10,535 bases of DNA. It comes from JACRBK01 sp964427955 (GTDB taxonomy: Bacteria > Chloroflexota > Anaerolineae > Aggregatilineales > Aggregatilineaceae). Positions 1 to 6,420 of the stretch are shown in pieces. Below the pieces are notes generated by a model, which was not told the DNA's origin, searched no databases, and saw only the letters and a program-made list of their open reading frames with translations. The DNA lies in the NCBI GenBank assembly GCA_964427955.1, contig CAYRWY010000188.1, positions 1-10,535 on the forward strand, written 5' to 3'. Position 1 is the stretch's first letter. Each line of letters starts with the position of its first letter. The position numbers and the translations under genes are program-made.

Positions 1-79
1 AGTGCTCGTTGACGAAATCGAACTGGCCCACCGGTTGGTGGTTGTGCAGAACCAGCGAAAGATAAATCGAAGGTGCCAT
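1..79 (-). CDS. GH57-type glycoside hydrolase, N-terminal fragment
   Basis: Reading leftwards from the ATG at 79-77 gives 26 codons before the window ends: MAPSIYLSLVLHNHQPVGQF and then DFVNEH. The LxLVLHNHQPVGxFDxV pattern is the start of the catalytic barrel of glycoside hydrolase family 57, which includes alpha-amylase, 4-alpha-glucanotransferase and branching-enzyme relatives. The HNHQP histidines (residues 12-16) belong to the first strand of that barrel. There is no signal peptide, so a cytoplasmic alpha-glucan enzyme is likely. The G-rich stretch just upstream (GGGGGCAGC before the ATG) can act as a ribosome binding site. The gene diverges from the receiver gene at 214. Only the N-terminus is present, so the exact activity cannot be assigned. 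Confidence 0.8.
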   Translation of the reverse strand, partial: MAPSIYLSLVLHNHQPVGQFDFVNEH

Positions 80-113
80 GCTGCCCCCGTTAGCGTTGGG
101 TTATAACGGGAGA

Positions 114-122
114 ATTGTATCA
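114..122 (-). promoter_or_regulatory. Candidate extended -10 promoter for the GH57-type gene
   Basis: Read on the minus strand, this site is TGATACAAT. It fits the extended -10 pattern TGnTATAAT with one mismatch and lies about 35 bases upstream of the ATG at 79, which would leave a short leader. The hexamer 17 bases further upstream is a poor -35, as is common for extended -10 promoters. The call rests on one motif in a 134-base divergent intergenic region. Confidence 0.35.
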
Positions 123-213
123 CAAAGTCCCGTAAGTGCGACGATTCCCCATCTGGACGGGACGTGCTACAATCAAGGAGTTATTCTCATTTCTCAACAA
201 GGTATCCTGGGCT

Positions 214-645
214 ATGCTTTATAACGCATTGATTGTCGAAGATGATCGCCAGGCGGCTCAGAGTCTCGCCGCGATGTTGAGCGTGCTGGGGCATACGGTG
301 GCGATTGCGTACGGGCCGCGCATGGCGATTCAGCAGCTCAACCAGGTGATTCCCGACATCATCTTCATGGACATCAACATGCCGGGTGTCGATGGATTGG
401 AAGTGCTGCGTTTCCTGCGCCGTGACCCGGTGACGGCGAAAGTGCCGGTGGTGATCGTGTCGGCCAACGATGCCGACGAAGTCAAAAAAGCCGCGCTCGA
501 AGCGGGGGCGAACGGCTATCTCGTCAAGCCGCCTATGATCGAAGATATCGAAGTCACCCTGGCGCACGTGATCACCGTCCAGCCGCCGACCACGTCCGTC
601 CCGGATGTTGCCGCTCCGGCGCCGGACGCGCCGACCAAATCGTAA
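214..645 (+). CDS. Single-domain response regulator (CheY-like receiver)
   Basis: This 143-aa protein is one receiver (REC) domain with a Pro/Ala-rich tail and no DNA-binding or enzymatic output domain. Visible landmarks are the acidic pocket E9-D10-D11, the phosphoacceptor D53 in FMDINMPG, the switch Ser S83 in VIVSAND, and the conserved K105 in YLVKP. By family knowledge it would be phosphorylated on D53 by a histidine kinase and signal by protein contact. The kinase is not in this window. Residues 121-143 (PPTTSVPDVAAPAPDAP) look like a disordered tail. I chose ATG 214 over the in-frame GTG at 136 because the REC fold starts at residue 4-5 of the shorter form and an AAGG lies about 11 bases upstream. 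The upstream extension matches nothing in the fold. Confidence 0.9.
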   Translation: MLYNALIVEDDRQAAQSLAAMLSVLGHTVAIAYGPRMAIQQLNQVIPDIIFMDINMPGVDGLEVLRFLRRDPVTAKVPVVIVSANDADEVKKAALEAGANGYLVKPPMIEDIEVTLAHVITVQPPTTSVPDVAAPAPDAPTKS

Positions 646-651
646 GCGAAA

Positions 652-670
652 AGCCGGGGTAGCCCCGGCT
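652..670 (-). terminator. Intrinsic terminator of the Ntn-hydrolase gene, possibly bidirectional
   Basis: AGCCGGGG (652-659), a 3-base loop TAG, and CCCCGGCT (663-670) form a perfect 8-bp GC-rich stem. On the minus strand it is followed by a short T-run (652-649), and it starts 5 bases after the stop of the gene at 676-1659. On the plus strand it lies 6 bases after the receiver gene's stop but lacks a T-tract. The best fit is a terminator for the minus-strand gene that may also stop plus-strand transcription. Confidence 0.7.
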
Positions 671-675
671 GGCGC

Positions 676-1659
676 TCATTCTTCGGGTGCGGCCAGCGTG
701 AGGACGAAGGGGTGCACGGCGTCGTACTGCCCGTGCATGGCGACCTGGACCTCGCCGCTGGCCAGCCCGTACACAATCGACCATTGGGTCGTCGGCTGGG
801 CGACGTCGGACAGCAGCCCCAGCGCCTCCGCCGGCGTGATCTGTCCCTCCGCGGCAGAGAGCTGTGCCGCCAGCGTATCGTAGCGCCAGCACTGTCCCTT
901 CGGATCGGGATGGGCCGCGCGCAGGAAATTCGTCGCCGCGCCCCAGTCCTCCCCCAGCGGCAGGATGACCTGTTCCCCCTCGTAGAATTCGACCAGCACC
1001 GCCCGCCCGGTCGCCTCGGCGATCAGGTAATGCAGCGGCGGACCGCCTTCCCAGGTGACGTTGTAAGTCGCGAAGATCGCCAGCGCCTCGTCCACGGTGC
1101 GGGCGTGATCCAGCACGGCGCGGATGATCCCCAGGCTGCCGATGGTCTCGCGATCCGGATCGCTGGGCAGACCGGCGTTGGGCACCGCCGCCATGCCGAT
1201 CACCAGCCCGTATTCGTTCATGCCGTCGAAGGGCAGGCCGGGCGCATTCAACAGCGCCCCGCGCTCGTCCAGCGGCAGATCGTCCAACTGCCGGAAGTCC
1301 ACCTCCTCGAAGCCCACATACGCCAGGTCCACCATGCTCACCGAGTCGTAACCGTCCGGGGGATGCGCGAACAGCAGCAGCGCCGGGCTGTACTCCCAGT
1401 CGAAATTGCGCCCGAACAGCGCGCCGTCCGGGCTGTGGAAGGCGACGAACAGCGAGCACGCCCAGCTTTTCGACAGGGCCGCGGGCGCGGCGGACGTTGC
1501 TGCCGGGTCCGCCGCCTGGAACGTGGCGAATGCGGCCTGATCGGCGGCGTAATCGCCGTAAAAGTGCATCGTGTAGAGCGGGTAACCGTCCACCTGGCGC
1601 AGGCTGATCAGCGTCAGCAGCGCGCCCAGCAGCCCGCTGATGATCCCTTTGACGTCCAT
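676..1659 (-). CDS. Ntn-hydrolase, choloylglycine hydrolase / C45 acyltransferase type (linear amide C-N hydrolase)
   Basis: This 327-aa protein has the layout of the N-terminal-nucleophile amidase superfamily that includes bile-salt hydrolase, penicillin V acylase and the C45 acyltransferases. Taking C68 (in WACSLF) as the nucleophile, R84 and D87 in GRNFDW lie at +16 and +19 and N148 in GMNEYGL at +80, the same offsets as Cys2, Arg18, Asp21 and Asn82 of choloylglycine hydrolases. N244 in ATNF is a plausible oxyanion-hole Asn, and W293 in QWSIVYGL fits the conserved C-terminal strand. Because C68 is internal, maturation should need removal of the first 67 residues; residues 5-20 are hydrophobic and could be a signal or membrane anchor. 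Predicted role: hydrolysis of a linear amide bond in an acylated small molecule; the substrate is unknown. A GGAAGGG ribosome binding site precedes the ATG. Confidence 0.82.
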   Translation of the reverse strand: MDVKGIISGLLGALLTLISLRQVDGYPLYTMHFYGDYAADQAAFATFQAADPAATSAAPAALSKSWACSLFVAFHSPDGALFGRNFDWEYSPALLLFAHPPDGYDSVSMVDLAYVGFEEVDFRQLDDLPLDERGALLNAPGLPFDGMNEYGLVIGMAAVPNAGLPSDPDRETIGSLGIIRAVLDHARTVDEALAIFATYNVTWEGGPPLHYLIAEATGRAVLVEFYEGEQVILPLGEDWGAATNFLRAAHPDPKGQCWRYDTLAAQLSAAEGQITPAEALGLLSDVAQPTTQWSIVYGLASGEVQVAMHGQYDAVHPFVLTLAAPEE

Positions 1660-1753
1660 CGCATCACGTCCCTTCCACGGCGGCGCGTGCCTCTGCCAGC
1701 ACGCCGTAAGACAGGTTGAACATACCGCCCGATTTTGTCACGAGTTCCGGTGG

Positions 1754-2416
1754 CTAGTCGACCACGATCTCCGGGAGTGCCCGACCCTGCCACACCGGGT
1801 CCCCGTAGGCGGGTCCCATCGTCTCGACCGGCACCCACAGCAGGTCACAGACCCATATGATCTTGTAGTACGCGCCGGTCTGATCCAGGCCCAACACCCA
1901 GGCGCTTTGTCCGGCGGGCAGCGTGACGAGGGGGCTGGTGAGCTTGCCGGGGGTCCAATAAGCAGCGGTCGTGCTCTGGAAGCGGCCCACGACCGACGTG
2001 GGCGCGATGGGCAGTTCCACGTCGCAGCCGGGTGCTACTACCGGCGTGGGGTCGGAAGCGGCACAGGTGCCGGTGGCCGAAATAATGCGGATATCGATCT
2101 GGACCTCGAGTCGCAGGGTCGAGCCGTCCGGCTGGGTGGCAAAGTGTACGGTGTAGGGGCTGGCATCGCCATAGGGGCCGACGTCGCTCCAACTGTCAAA
2201 GATAGTGCCGCCCGTATCGACGTTGATCACCCGGACCTGCGCGAAGTCCCAGCTAGCAGGATTTGAATCGTTGCTAAAAGAAAATGTGACTGATGAACAG
2301 GTGAAACTGGTGCTGCCCATTACGGCATCTGCCCGCACCGGCGGTATCGAGAGGGAGAGCAGAACGACGATCCCAATCATTCCAACGATGCGACGACCAG
2401 GAAAACGGAATTTCAT
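1754..2416 (-). CDS. Secreted protein with C-terminal SH3-like domain, function unknown
   Basis: This is a 220-aa exported protein. Residues 1-29 form a signal peptide: the basic start MKFRFPGRR, a hydrophobic core IVGMIGIVVLLSLSI, and cleavage near VRA-DA. Residues 38-120 look like a beta-rich domain closed by C40 and C118. Residues 131-200 resemble a bacterial SH3-like barrel (YWTPGKLTSPLVTLPAGQSA, then WVLGLDQTGAYYKI and WVPVETMGP) with C131 and C190 as a second likely disulfide. No catalytic motif is visible, so an envelope or extracellular binding role is inferred. The start is well supported: GGAGGAGG lies 8 bases upstream of the ATG. The 94-base gap to the gene at 1659 has no terminator I can see, so the two might be co-transcribed. 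I do not recognise a named family for the whole protein. Confidence 0.75.
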   Translation of the reverse strand: MKFRFPGRRIVGMIGIVVLLSLSIPPVRADAVMGSTSFTCSSVTFSFSNDSNPASWDFAQVRVINVDTGGTIFDSWSDVGPYGDASPYTVHFATQPDGSTLRLEVQIDIRIISATGTCAASDPTPVVAPGCDVELPIAPTSVVGRFQSTTAAYWTPGKLTSPLVTLPAGQSAWVLGLDQTGAYYKIIWVCDLLWVPVETMGPAYGDPVWQGRALPEIVVD

Positions 2417-2504
2417 AATAAACGGCCTCCTCCAGAATCAAATAGTAGACACTGCGCGGGTGAGTTACCCGTTATTTTGGTCGGTTGGAGAGTGCATTTG
2501 GGGT

Positions 2505-2535
2505 CCCCTCTCCCTCATGTTTCGATGGAGAGGGG
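2505..2535. repeat. Inverted repeat CCCCTCTCC / GGAGAGGGG
   Basis: CCCCTCTCC (2505-2513) and GGAGAGGGG (2527-2535) form a perfect 9-bp stem around a 13-base loop. The same arms recur in the hairpins near 10219-10305 and 10452-10478 and in the element at 2654-2710, so this is one member of a dispersed repeat family. Confidence 0.7.
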
Positions 2536-2653
2536 TAGGGGAGGCCAGGTACAGGTGGGTCGCTTGACATCCGGTGCAGAGGACCCGTTTCTCTCTCTTC
2601 CCTCAAAAATCCTCTGCGCTCTCTGCGTTACTGATCCTTGCCTTGAAATCTAA

Positions 2654-2705
2654 ACCCCACCCCCAGCCCCTCCCCAGGCAAGCTGGAGAGGGGTCAGGGG
2701 TGAGG
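2654..2705. repeat. Dispersed G/C-rich repeat, copy 1 (inverted relative to 10452-10492)
   Basis: The reverse complement of about 2654-2693 matches 10452-10491 nearly base for base: CCCCTCTCCAGCTTGCCTGG, one mismatch, then GAGGGGCTGGGGGTGGGGT. The element is itself an imperfect hairpin, with the Pro-strand arm (CCCCACCCCCAGCCCCTCC) folding on CTGGAGAGGGGTCAGGGGTG around GCAAG. It lies 55 bases beyond the stop of the gene at 2761-4436, so it may also act as transcript 3'-end structure. Confidence 0.75.
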
Positions 2706-2760
2706 TAAATCTCCCTGGCAAAAAGTTTAGCTATTTATGGATCAGTAAATTGCTCTTGTC

Positions 2761-4436
2761 TTACCCGCTCAGCTTGCGCCACAGGCCGTACCCGGAGCCG
2801 ATCACCTCGCCGCCGGGCAGCGTCAGGTAGAACGCGAATTCCGGGCGCGGATCGCGGGCCTGCGCCACGCCCTGCACGCGCGTGGTGAAGCCCTGCTCGT
2901 CGCTCAGCGCCCAGCCGAGCTTGGCTCGCACGGCGGGCGCGTTGCCCCACACCTTGCCGAAGCCGCCGCCGGGAATCTGGCGATCCAGCGGGGGCGCATC
3001 GGCGATCACCGCATCGGGCAGCAGTGCATAATCCTGCTGCAAGAAGTAGGAGGCGGTGCCGTCGGTGTAGAGGACGTAGATCTCGTTGGTATCCTGCCGC
3101 CAGATCATGACGCCGTTCTCGAATTCCTGGTACGACGCGCCCACGTCCAGCGCCGGGCCGGTGGGGCAGCCGTCGCCCTGGCCGAAGAAGAAGGTCACCG
3201 GGCAGTAGATCAGCACCGTGACCTGGGCATTGGAGGCGCGGCTGACCGGATACAGGGTGAAGGTCACGTTGTAGGCGGCGGCATCGGGCAGGTAGACCTC
3301 GGCGCTGCCTTTGGGCGACTGCGCCGTGACGACGACCTGCGATCCGGGGATGCCGGGGATGGTCTGTTCAATCGTGACGCCGCCCGTGCCGCGCACTTCC
3401 CAGGCCAGCGTGATCGCCGAGCCGGGATTGACGGTGGTAGGGCTGGCGGTGAAGCTGGCGATCTCGCTGGGGGCGGTGGCGGTCGGGATCGGCGTCGCGG
3501 TCGGGACCGGGGTCACGGCGGGCGGCACGGCGGGCAGGTTCACCAGCGGCAGAGTGAGCAGTTGCTCGTCGTAGAGATCGCCGGAGATCAGGTCCACCAC
3601 GCGCAGCCGCAGCGTCACCTGGCTGCCGCCGACCGGATACACCGGCGCGAGCGGTCCCTCGGCGGTCGAGGGCACCCACACGTACGGGCGCGGCAGCTCG
3701 ACCGATACTGCCGATCCATCCGGGAGCACCTGCTCGAACACGAGATTCGAGGTGGGCACGCGGTGGGCGACGCTCCACGAGACGGTGACCGGCTGCGATC
3801 CGGCGGCGAGCTGTGTCCCGTCCAGGTTATCGACGTTCGCCATGAAAATCTCGATGGTGGGCGAGACGGTCGCATCGTCCGGCGCGGCATAGGGGATCGT
3901 GACGATCCGCTGATCGACGATGGCATTCGACTTCACGCCGACGATGGACAGCAAATAGGTCGGCGGTCCGAAGGTCAGCGACGGCTGGATCGTGACGTCG
4001 CGCGAGCCGGTGGGGTCCAGCGGGACGCTGTCGGCGGGAAAGACCGGCTTCCACCCGTCCAGGATATACATGTTCAGCGTCAGGCGATATTCGTCCGACA
4101 GGCCGGTGGTGNNNNNNNNNNNNNNNNNNNNNNNNNNNNNNNNNNNNNNNNNNNNNNNNNNNNNNNNNNNNNNNNNNNNNNNNNNNNNNNNNNNNNNNNN
4201 NNNNNNNNNNNGTCCAGGATATACATGTTCAGCGTCAGGCGATATTCGTCCGACAGGCCGGTGGTGCTCCAGCTTAACGTGGTCGTCGCCGTGCCCGATT
4301 CCGCCTCTTCGACGGTGATCGTCGGCAGCGACGACGCGAACGACACAATCGCCGGGCGCGGCGCGGCGCTGGCCGCCTGCCAGCCGCCCAGGATCAGGCT
4401 CAGGATCACGGCGCACACAAACAGCTTGGTTTTCAT
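2761..4436 (-). CDS. Secreted Ig-like multidomain protein (split by a false assembly gap; 506 aa when merged)
   Basis: Read literally, the frame is broken by 100 Ns (4112-4211). Merging the identical 55-base flanks gives one uninterrupted 506-codon frame. Residues 1-25 are a signal peptide (MKTKLFVCAVILSLILGGWQ, then AASAA). Residues 29-130 and 141-246 look like two Ig-like beta-sandwich domains. Residues 251-271 are a Pro/Thr linker (PVPTATPIPTATAPS). Residues 272-357 are a third Ig-like domain (SFTASPTTVNPGSAITLAWE). Residues 360-506, from C360/C372, hold FENGVMIW, IYVLY and LGWALSDEQ segments that resemble LGFP-type cell-wall-binding repeats. An extracellular or surface binding role is inferred, and no enzyme motif is seen. 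ATG 4436 follows GGAGAG by about 10 bases; a TTG at 4439 is adjacent. The stop is TAA at 2763-2761. Confidence 0.8.
4057..4266. other. Assembly gap (100 Ns) flanked by identical 55-bp sequences
   Basis: The Ns run from 4112 to 4211. The 55 bases before them (4057-4111, GTCCAGGATATACATG...GGCCGGTGGTG) are identical to the 55 bases after them (4212-4266). The surplus of 155 bases (one copy plus the Ns) is not a multiple of three, so it shifts the reading frame of the host gene. Removing it restores the frame. The pattern fits two contigs that overlap by one k-mer and were joined by a scaffolder without being merged. Confidence 0.93.
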
Positions 4437-4510
4437 CAAGGGGACTCTCCATCCTAAATGTGTATCTTCTTGCCAAGATTACAGGCTTGTGTGGAATGGA
4501 GCAAGTCCGG

Positions 4511-4538
4511 GGCACAGGGTACGCCGGTACCCTGTGCC
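4511..4538 (-). terminator. Strong hairpin after the acetyltransferase cluster
   Basis: GGCACAGGGTAC (4511-4522), loop GCCG, and GTACCCTGTGCC (4527-4538) form a perfect 12-bp stem with a 4-base loop. It begins 23 bases past the stop of the last acetyltransferase gene and precedes the start of the next minus-strand gene (4436). There is no T-tract, so it may be a factor-dependent terminator or a 3'-end stabiliser rather than a classic intrinsic terminator. Confidence 0.55.
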
Positions 4539-4561
4539 GGGGGATGAAGAGGTTGTAAGGT

Positions 4562-5146
4562 CTAGGGGGCAGTTTTGGTCCCCAGGCCCAGCCGCTCGAC
4601 CATGACCGCATACCCCGGCCATTCCTCGCGCAGCAGCCCGTAGACCATGTCGTCGTACCACTGGCCGTCGGCGTGGACCGATTCGCGCTGGCGGCCTTCC
4701 AGCACGAAGCCGACTTTTTGCATCTGGCGCATGACGCGCTCGTTCAGGCTCATGGTGTTGAGCCAGACCTTGCGGATGTCCAGCGTGTTGAAGGCGTACT
4801 CGATCAGCAGCAACAGGGCATCCGTGCCGTAGCCGCCGCCCCAATAGTCCGGCTCGCCGATGCTCGCGCCCAGGTTCGCCACCCGGTTCTGCGGCGAAAT
4901 CCAGTTGATCCCGAAGTAGCCCAGCGGCTTGCCGTCTTTGGTCAGGACGCCGAACGGTACGCTGGTATGCGGCTTGTCCGAATTTTCGACCCATTCTTTG
5001 TGTTCGGCTTCGATCTGGGCTTTCGAGAGGAAGTTACGCTCCCCTTCGCCGCTCCAAAACACCGAGATGTTGTTCCACCAGCGGTGATCCTGATCCTTGA
5101 ACCGCTGGTCGTAGGGCACCAGATCGACCAGTATTCCTTCTAACAT
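4562..5146 (-). CDS. GNAT acetyltransferase, RimJ/RimL-like (cluster copy 6, last transcribed)
   Basis: This 194-aa protein fits the Acetyltransf_3 (RimJ/RimL-like) branch of the GNAT fold, which transfers acetyl from acetyl-CoA to an amine. It begins MLEGILVDLVPYDQRF. A strand with FGVLTKDGKPLGYFGINW (65-82) is followed by the acetyl-CoA pyrophosphate loop YWGGGYGTDALLLL (101-114), the VWLNTMSLNERVMRQMQKVG helix (127-146) and the closing LLREEWPG (171-178). All core elements are present, so it should be active. The substrate may be a protein N-terminus, a small amine or an antibiotic; this is not readable from sequence. AGGAGG lies 6 bases before the ATG, and the start is 29 bases after the stop of the preceding copy. 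Its C-terminus (GLGTKTAP) departs from the IEK(I/L)GLKAR ending of its neighbours. Confidence 0.88.
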   Translation of the reverse strand: MLEGILVDLVPYDQRFKDQDHRWWNNISVFWSGEGERNFLSKAQIEAEHKEWVENSDKPHTSVPFGVLTKDGKPLGYFGINWISPQNRVANLGASIGEPDYWGGGYGTDALLLLIEYAFNTLDIRKVWLNTMSLNERVMRQMQKVGFVLEGRQRESVHADGQWYDDMVYGLLREEWPGYAVMVERLGLGTKTAP

Positions 5147-5175
5147 AGGGTTCCTCCTGTCGGGGTGCTCCCGGC

Positions 5176-5754
5176 TCAGCGGGCTTTCAACCCGAGTTTT
5201 TCGATCATCGCCGCGCGGCCCGGCCATTCCTCGCGCAGCAGCCCGTAGGTCAGTTCGTCGGCCCACTGGCCGTCGGCCATGAATTTCTGGCGTCCGCGCG
5301 CTTCCAGCGTGAAGCCGACCTTTTCCATCTGGCGCATCACGCGGGCATTCAGGCTCATCGTGCTCAGCCAGACTTTGCGCACGTCCAGCCAGTCGAAGGT
5401 GTGATCCACGACCAGCAGCAGCGCGTCCGTGCCATAGCCGCCGCCCCAATACTCCTGATCGCCGATGGCCGCGCCCAGCATCGCCAGCCGGTGCTGCGGC
5501 ACGATCCAGTTGATGCCGATGTCGCCGATCAGCTTGCCATCTTTGGTCTGGATGCCAAACATCATGCCGGGTGAGGACTGGCGCTCGCGCCATTCCGCCC
5601 GTTCCTGCTGGTTACGCTTGATCGAGGCGGCGCTGTTGAGGCGGCGATCCCCGACCGTGGCCCAGAACCACGCCTCGCTGTTGTGCCAGCGGTGTTCCAG
5701 TTCCAAACAGCGATCCCCGTAGGGCACCAGGTCAACCAGTAATCCTTCGAGCAC
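5176..5754 (-). CDS. GNAT acetyltransferase, RimJ/RimL-like (cluster copy 5)
   Basis: This 192-aa paralogue starts at GTG (5754-5752) with GGAGG just upstream; no ATG fits the conserved MLEGLLVDLVPYGDRC start. Landmarks are FGIQTKDGKLIGDIGINW (66-83), acetyl-CoA loop YWGGGYGTDALLL (102-114), VWLSTMSLNARVMRQMEKVG (128-147), and the GLLREEWPGRAAMIEKLGLK ending (171-190). It shares long identical stretches with the copies at 5773 and 6421, implying recent duplication. The region between residues 29 and 64 is much less conserved, and this is where substrate contacts would be expected. It is 18 bases downstream of the start of copy 4's stop region, consistent with co-transcription. The specific substrate is unknown. 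Confidence 0.88.
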   Translation of the reverse strand: MLEGLLVDLVPYGDRCLELEHRWHNSEAWFWATVGDRRLNSAASIKRNQQERAEWRERQSSPGMMFGIQTKDGKLIGDIGINWIVPQHRLAMLGAAIGDQEYWGGGYGTDALLLVVDHTFDWLDVRKVWLSTMSLNARVMRQMEKVGFTLEARGRQKFMADGQWADELTYGLLREEWPGRAAMIEKLGLKAR

Positions 5755-5772
5755 AGTAGCCTCCGGTGAAGG

Positions 5773-6339
5773 TTAGCGGGCTTTCAACCCGATCTTTTCA
5801 ATCAGCGCGGCGCGGCCCGGCCATTCGTCGCGCAGCATGGCGTACAGGCGCTGTTCGTACCACACACCCTCGGCCAGAAACGTGCTGCGCTGGCGGGCTT
5901 CCAGGGCGAAGCCGACTTTTTCCATCTGGCGGATCACGCGGGCGTTCAGGCCCATCGTGCCCAGCCAGACCTTGCGCAGATCCAGCCACTCGAAGGCGTA
6001 ATCGACGGCCAGCAGCAGCGCATCGGTGCCATAGCCGCCGCCCCAGTAGTCGGATTCGCCGATCTGGGCGCCGAGCATAGCGACGCGGTGCGCGGGCTTG
6101 AGGTCGCCGATGAAAAAGACGCCGATGGGAAGTCCGGCTTTGGTCTGGATGCCGAAGCCGACCCAGTCGTGCGGCTCCTCGACGCGCTGCTGTTGGTGGC
6201 GCTTGACGGTGGCCTTCGACAAAAAGTTACGGCCTCCGGCGTCGCCCCAGAAGGCGGCCTCGCCGTTCTCCCACTTGTGTTCCAATGCCTGGAACCGCTC
6301 GTCGATGGCGACGAGATCGACTAACAAGCCTTCTAGCAT
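5773..6339 (-). CDS. GNAT acetyltransferase, RimJ/RimL-like (cluster copy 4)
   Basis: This is a 188-aa paralogue. ATG 6339 is chosen because it begins the shared MLEGLLVDLV motif and has GAGGGG 7 bases upstream. A TTG-initiated extension to 6381 would start inside the palindromic repeat. Landmarks are FGIQTKAGLPIG (62-73), the acetyl-CoA loop YWGGGYGTDALLL (98-110), VWLGTMGLNARVIRQMEKVG (124-143) and LRDEWPGRAALIEKIGLKAR (169-188). Its odd feature is the strand after GVF: FIGDLKPAHRVAML replaces the INW(xx)PQ(H/N)R pattern seen in copies 5 and 6, so the strand beside the active site differs. Its end is only 18 bases before the start of the next copy (5754). Substrate unknown. Confidence 0.88.
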   Translation of the reverse strand: MLEGLLVDLVAIDERFQALEHKWENGEAAFWGDAGGRNFLSKATVKRHQQQRVEEPHDWVGFGIQTKAGLPIGVFFIGDLKPAHRVAMLGAQIGESDYWGGGYGTDALLLAVDYAFEWLDLRKVWLGTMGLNARVIRQMEKVGFALEARQRSTFLAEGVWYEQRLYAMLRDEWPGRAALIEKIGLKAR

Positions 6340-6371
6340 ACGCAGCCCCTCGGCAAAAATAGTATCGTTTT

Positions 6372-6399
6372 GTAGGGGCAATTCATGAATTGCCCCTAC
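6372..6399. repeat. Perfect 28-bp palindrome, dispersed repeat copy A
   Basis: The arm GTAGGGGCAATTCA (6372-6385) is followed directly by its reverse complement TGAATTGCCCCTAC (6386-6399), so there is no spacer. Two degraded copies sit at 10134-10161 and 10366-10392. It lies in the 81-base space between acetyltransferase copies 3 and 4, about 25 bases upstream of the ribosome binding site of copy 4. In the transcript it would form a strong hairpin and could modulate read-through or mRNA stability. Confidence 0.85.
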
Positions 6400-6420
6400 T
6401 TGAGCACCGCCAGGCGCTCT

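Larger units (their letters stand above)
2417..2760. other. Gene-free, repeat-rich intergenic stretch
   Basis: This stretch separates the start of the secreted-protein gene (2416) from the stop of the Ig-like protein gene (2761). It contains no convincing coding frame. It holds several inverted repeats, listed separately, plus a small hairpin CGGGT-GAGTT-ACCCG at 2457-2471 near the promoter side of the 2416 gene. GCAGAGGA (2576-2583) pairs with TCCTCTGC (2610-2617), and the latter leads into two CTCTGCG units in a row (2612-2627). Confidence 0.6.

Noticed and set aside
136..213. 26-codon upstream extension of the receiver gene from GTG 136
   Set aside because: The added residues precede the first REC strand and match nothing; ATG 214 gives a normal receiver N-terminus.
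712..1719. 335-codon plus-strand open frame opposite the Ntn-hydrolase
   Set aside because: The composition is rich in Arg, Gln and His with no domain, while the minus strand carries the C-R-D-N catalytic pattern at family spacing.
2761..4439. True frameshift or pseudogene in the Ig-like protein
   Set aside because: The frame change is fully explained by 155 surplus bases from the unmerged 55-bp overlap and the Ns.
3562..4605. 347-codon plus-strand open frame spanning the N gap
   Set aside because: It runs through the Ns and opposes the Ig-like protein. The composition is shadow-like and the apparent length depends on undefined bases.
5147..5593. Long upstream extension of acetyltransferase copy 6 into copy 5
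   Set aside because: It is an out-of-frame reading of copy 5. The real start at 5146 has AGGAGG and the conserved MLEG motif.
6340..6381. N-terminal extension of acetyltransferase copy 4 from TTG 6381
   Set aside because: It would start within the repeat; ATG 6339 has a good ribosome binding site and begins the motif conserved in the paralogues.
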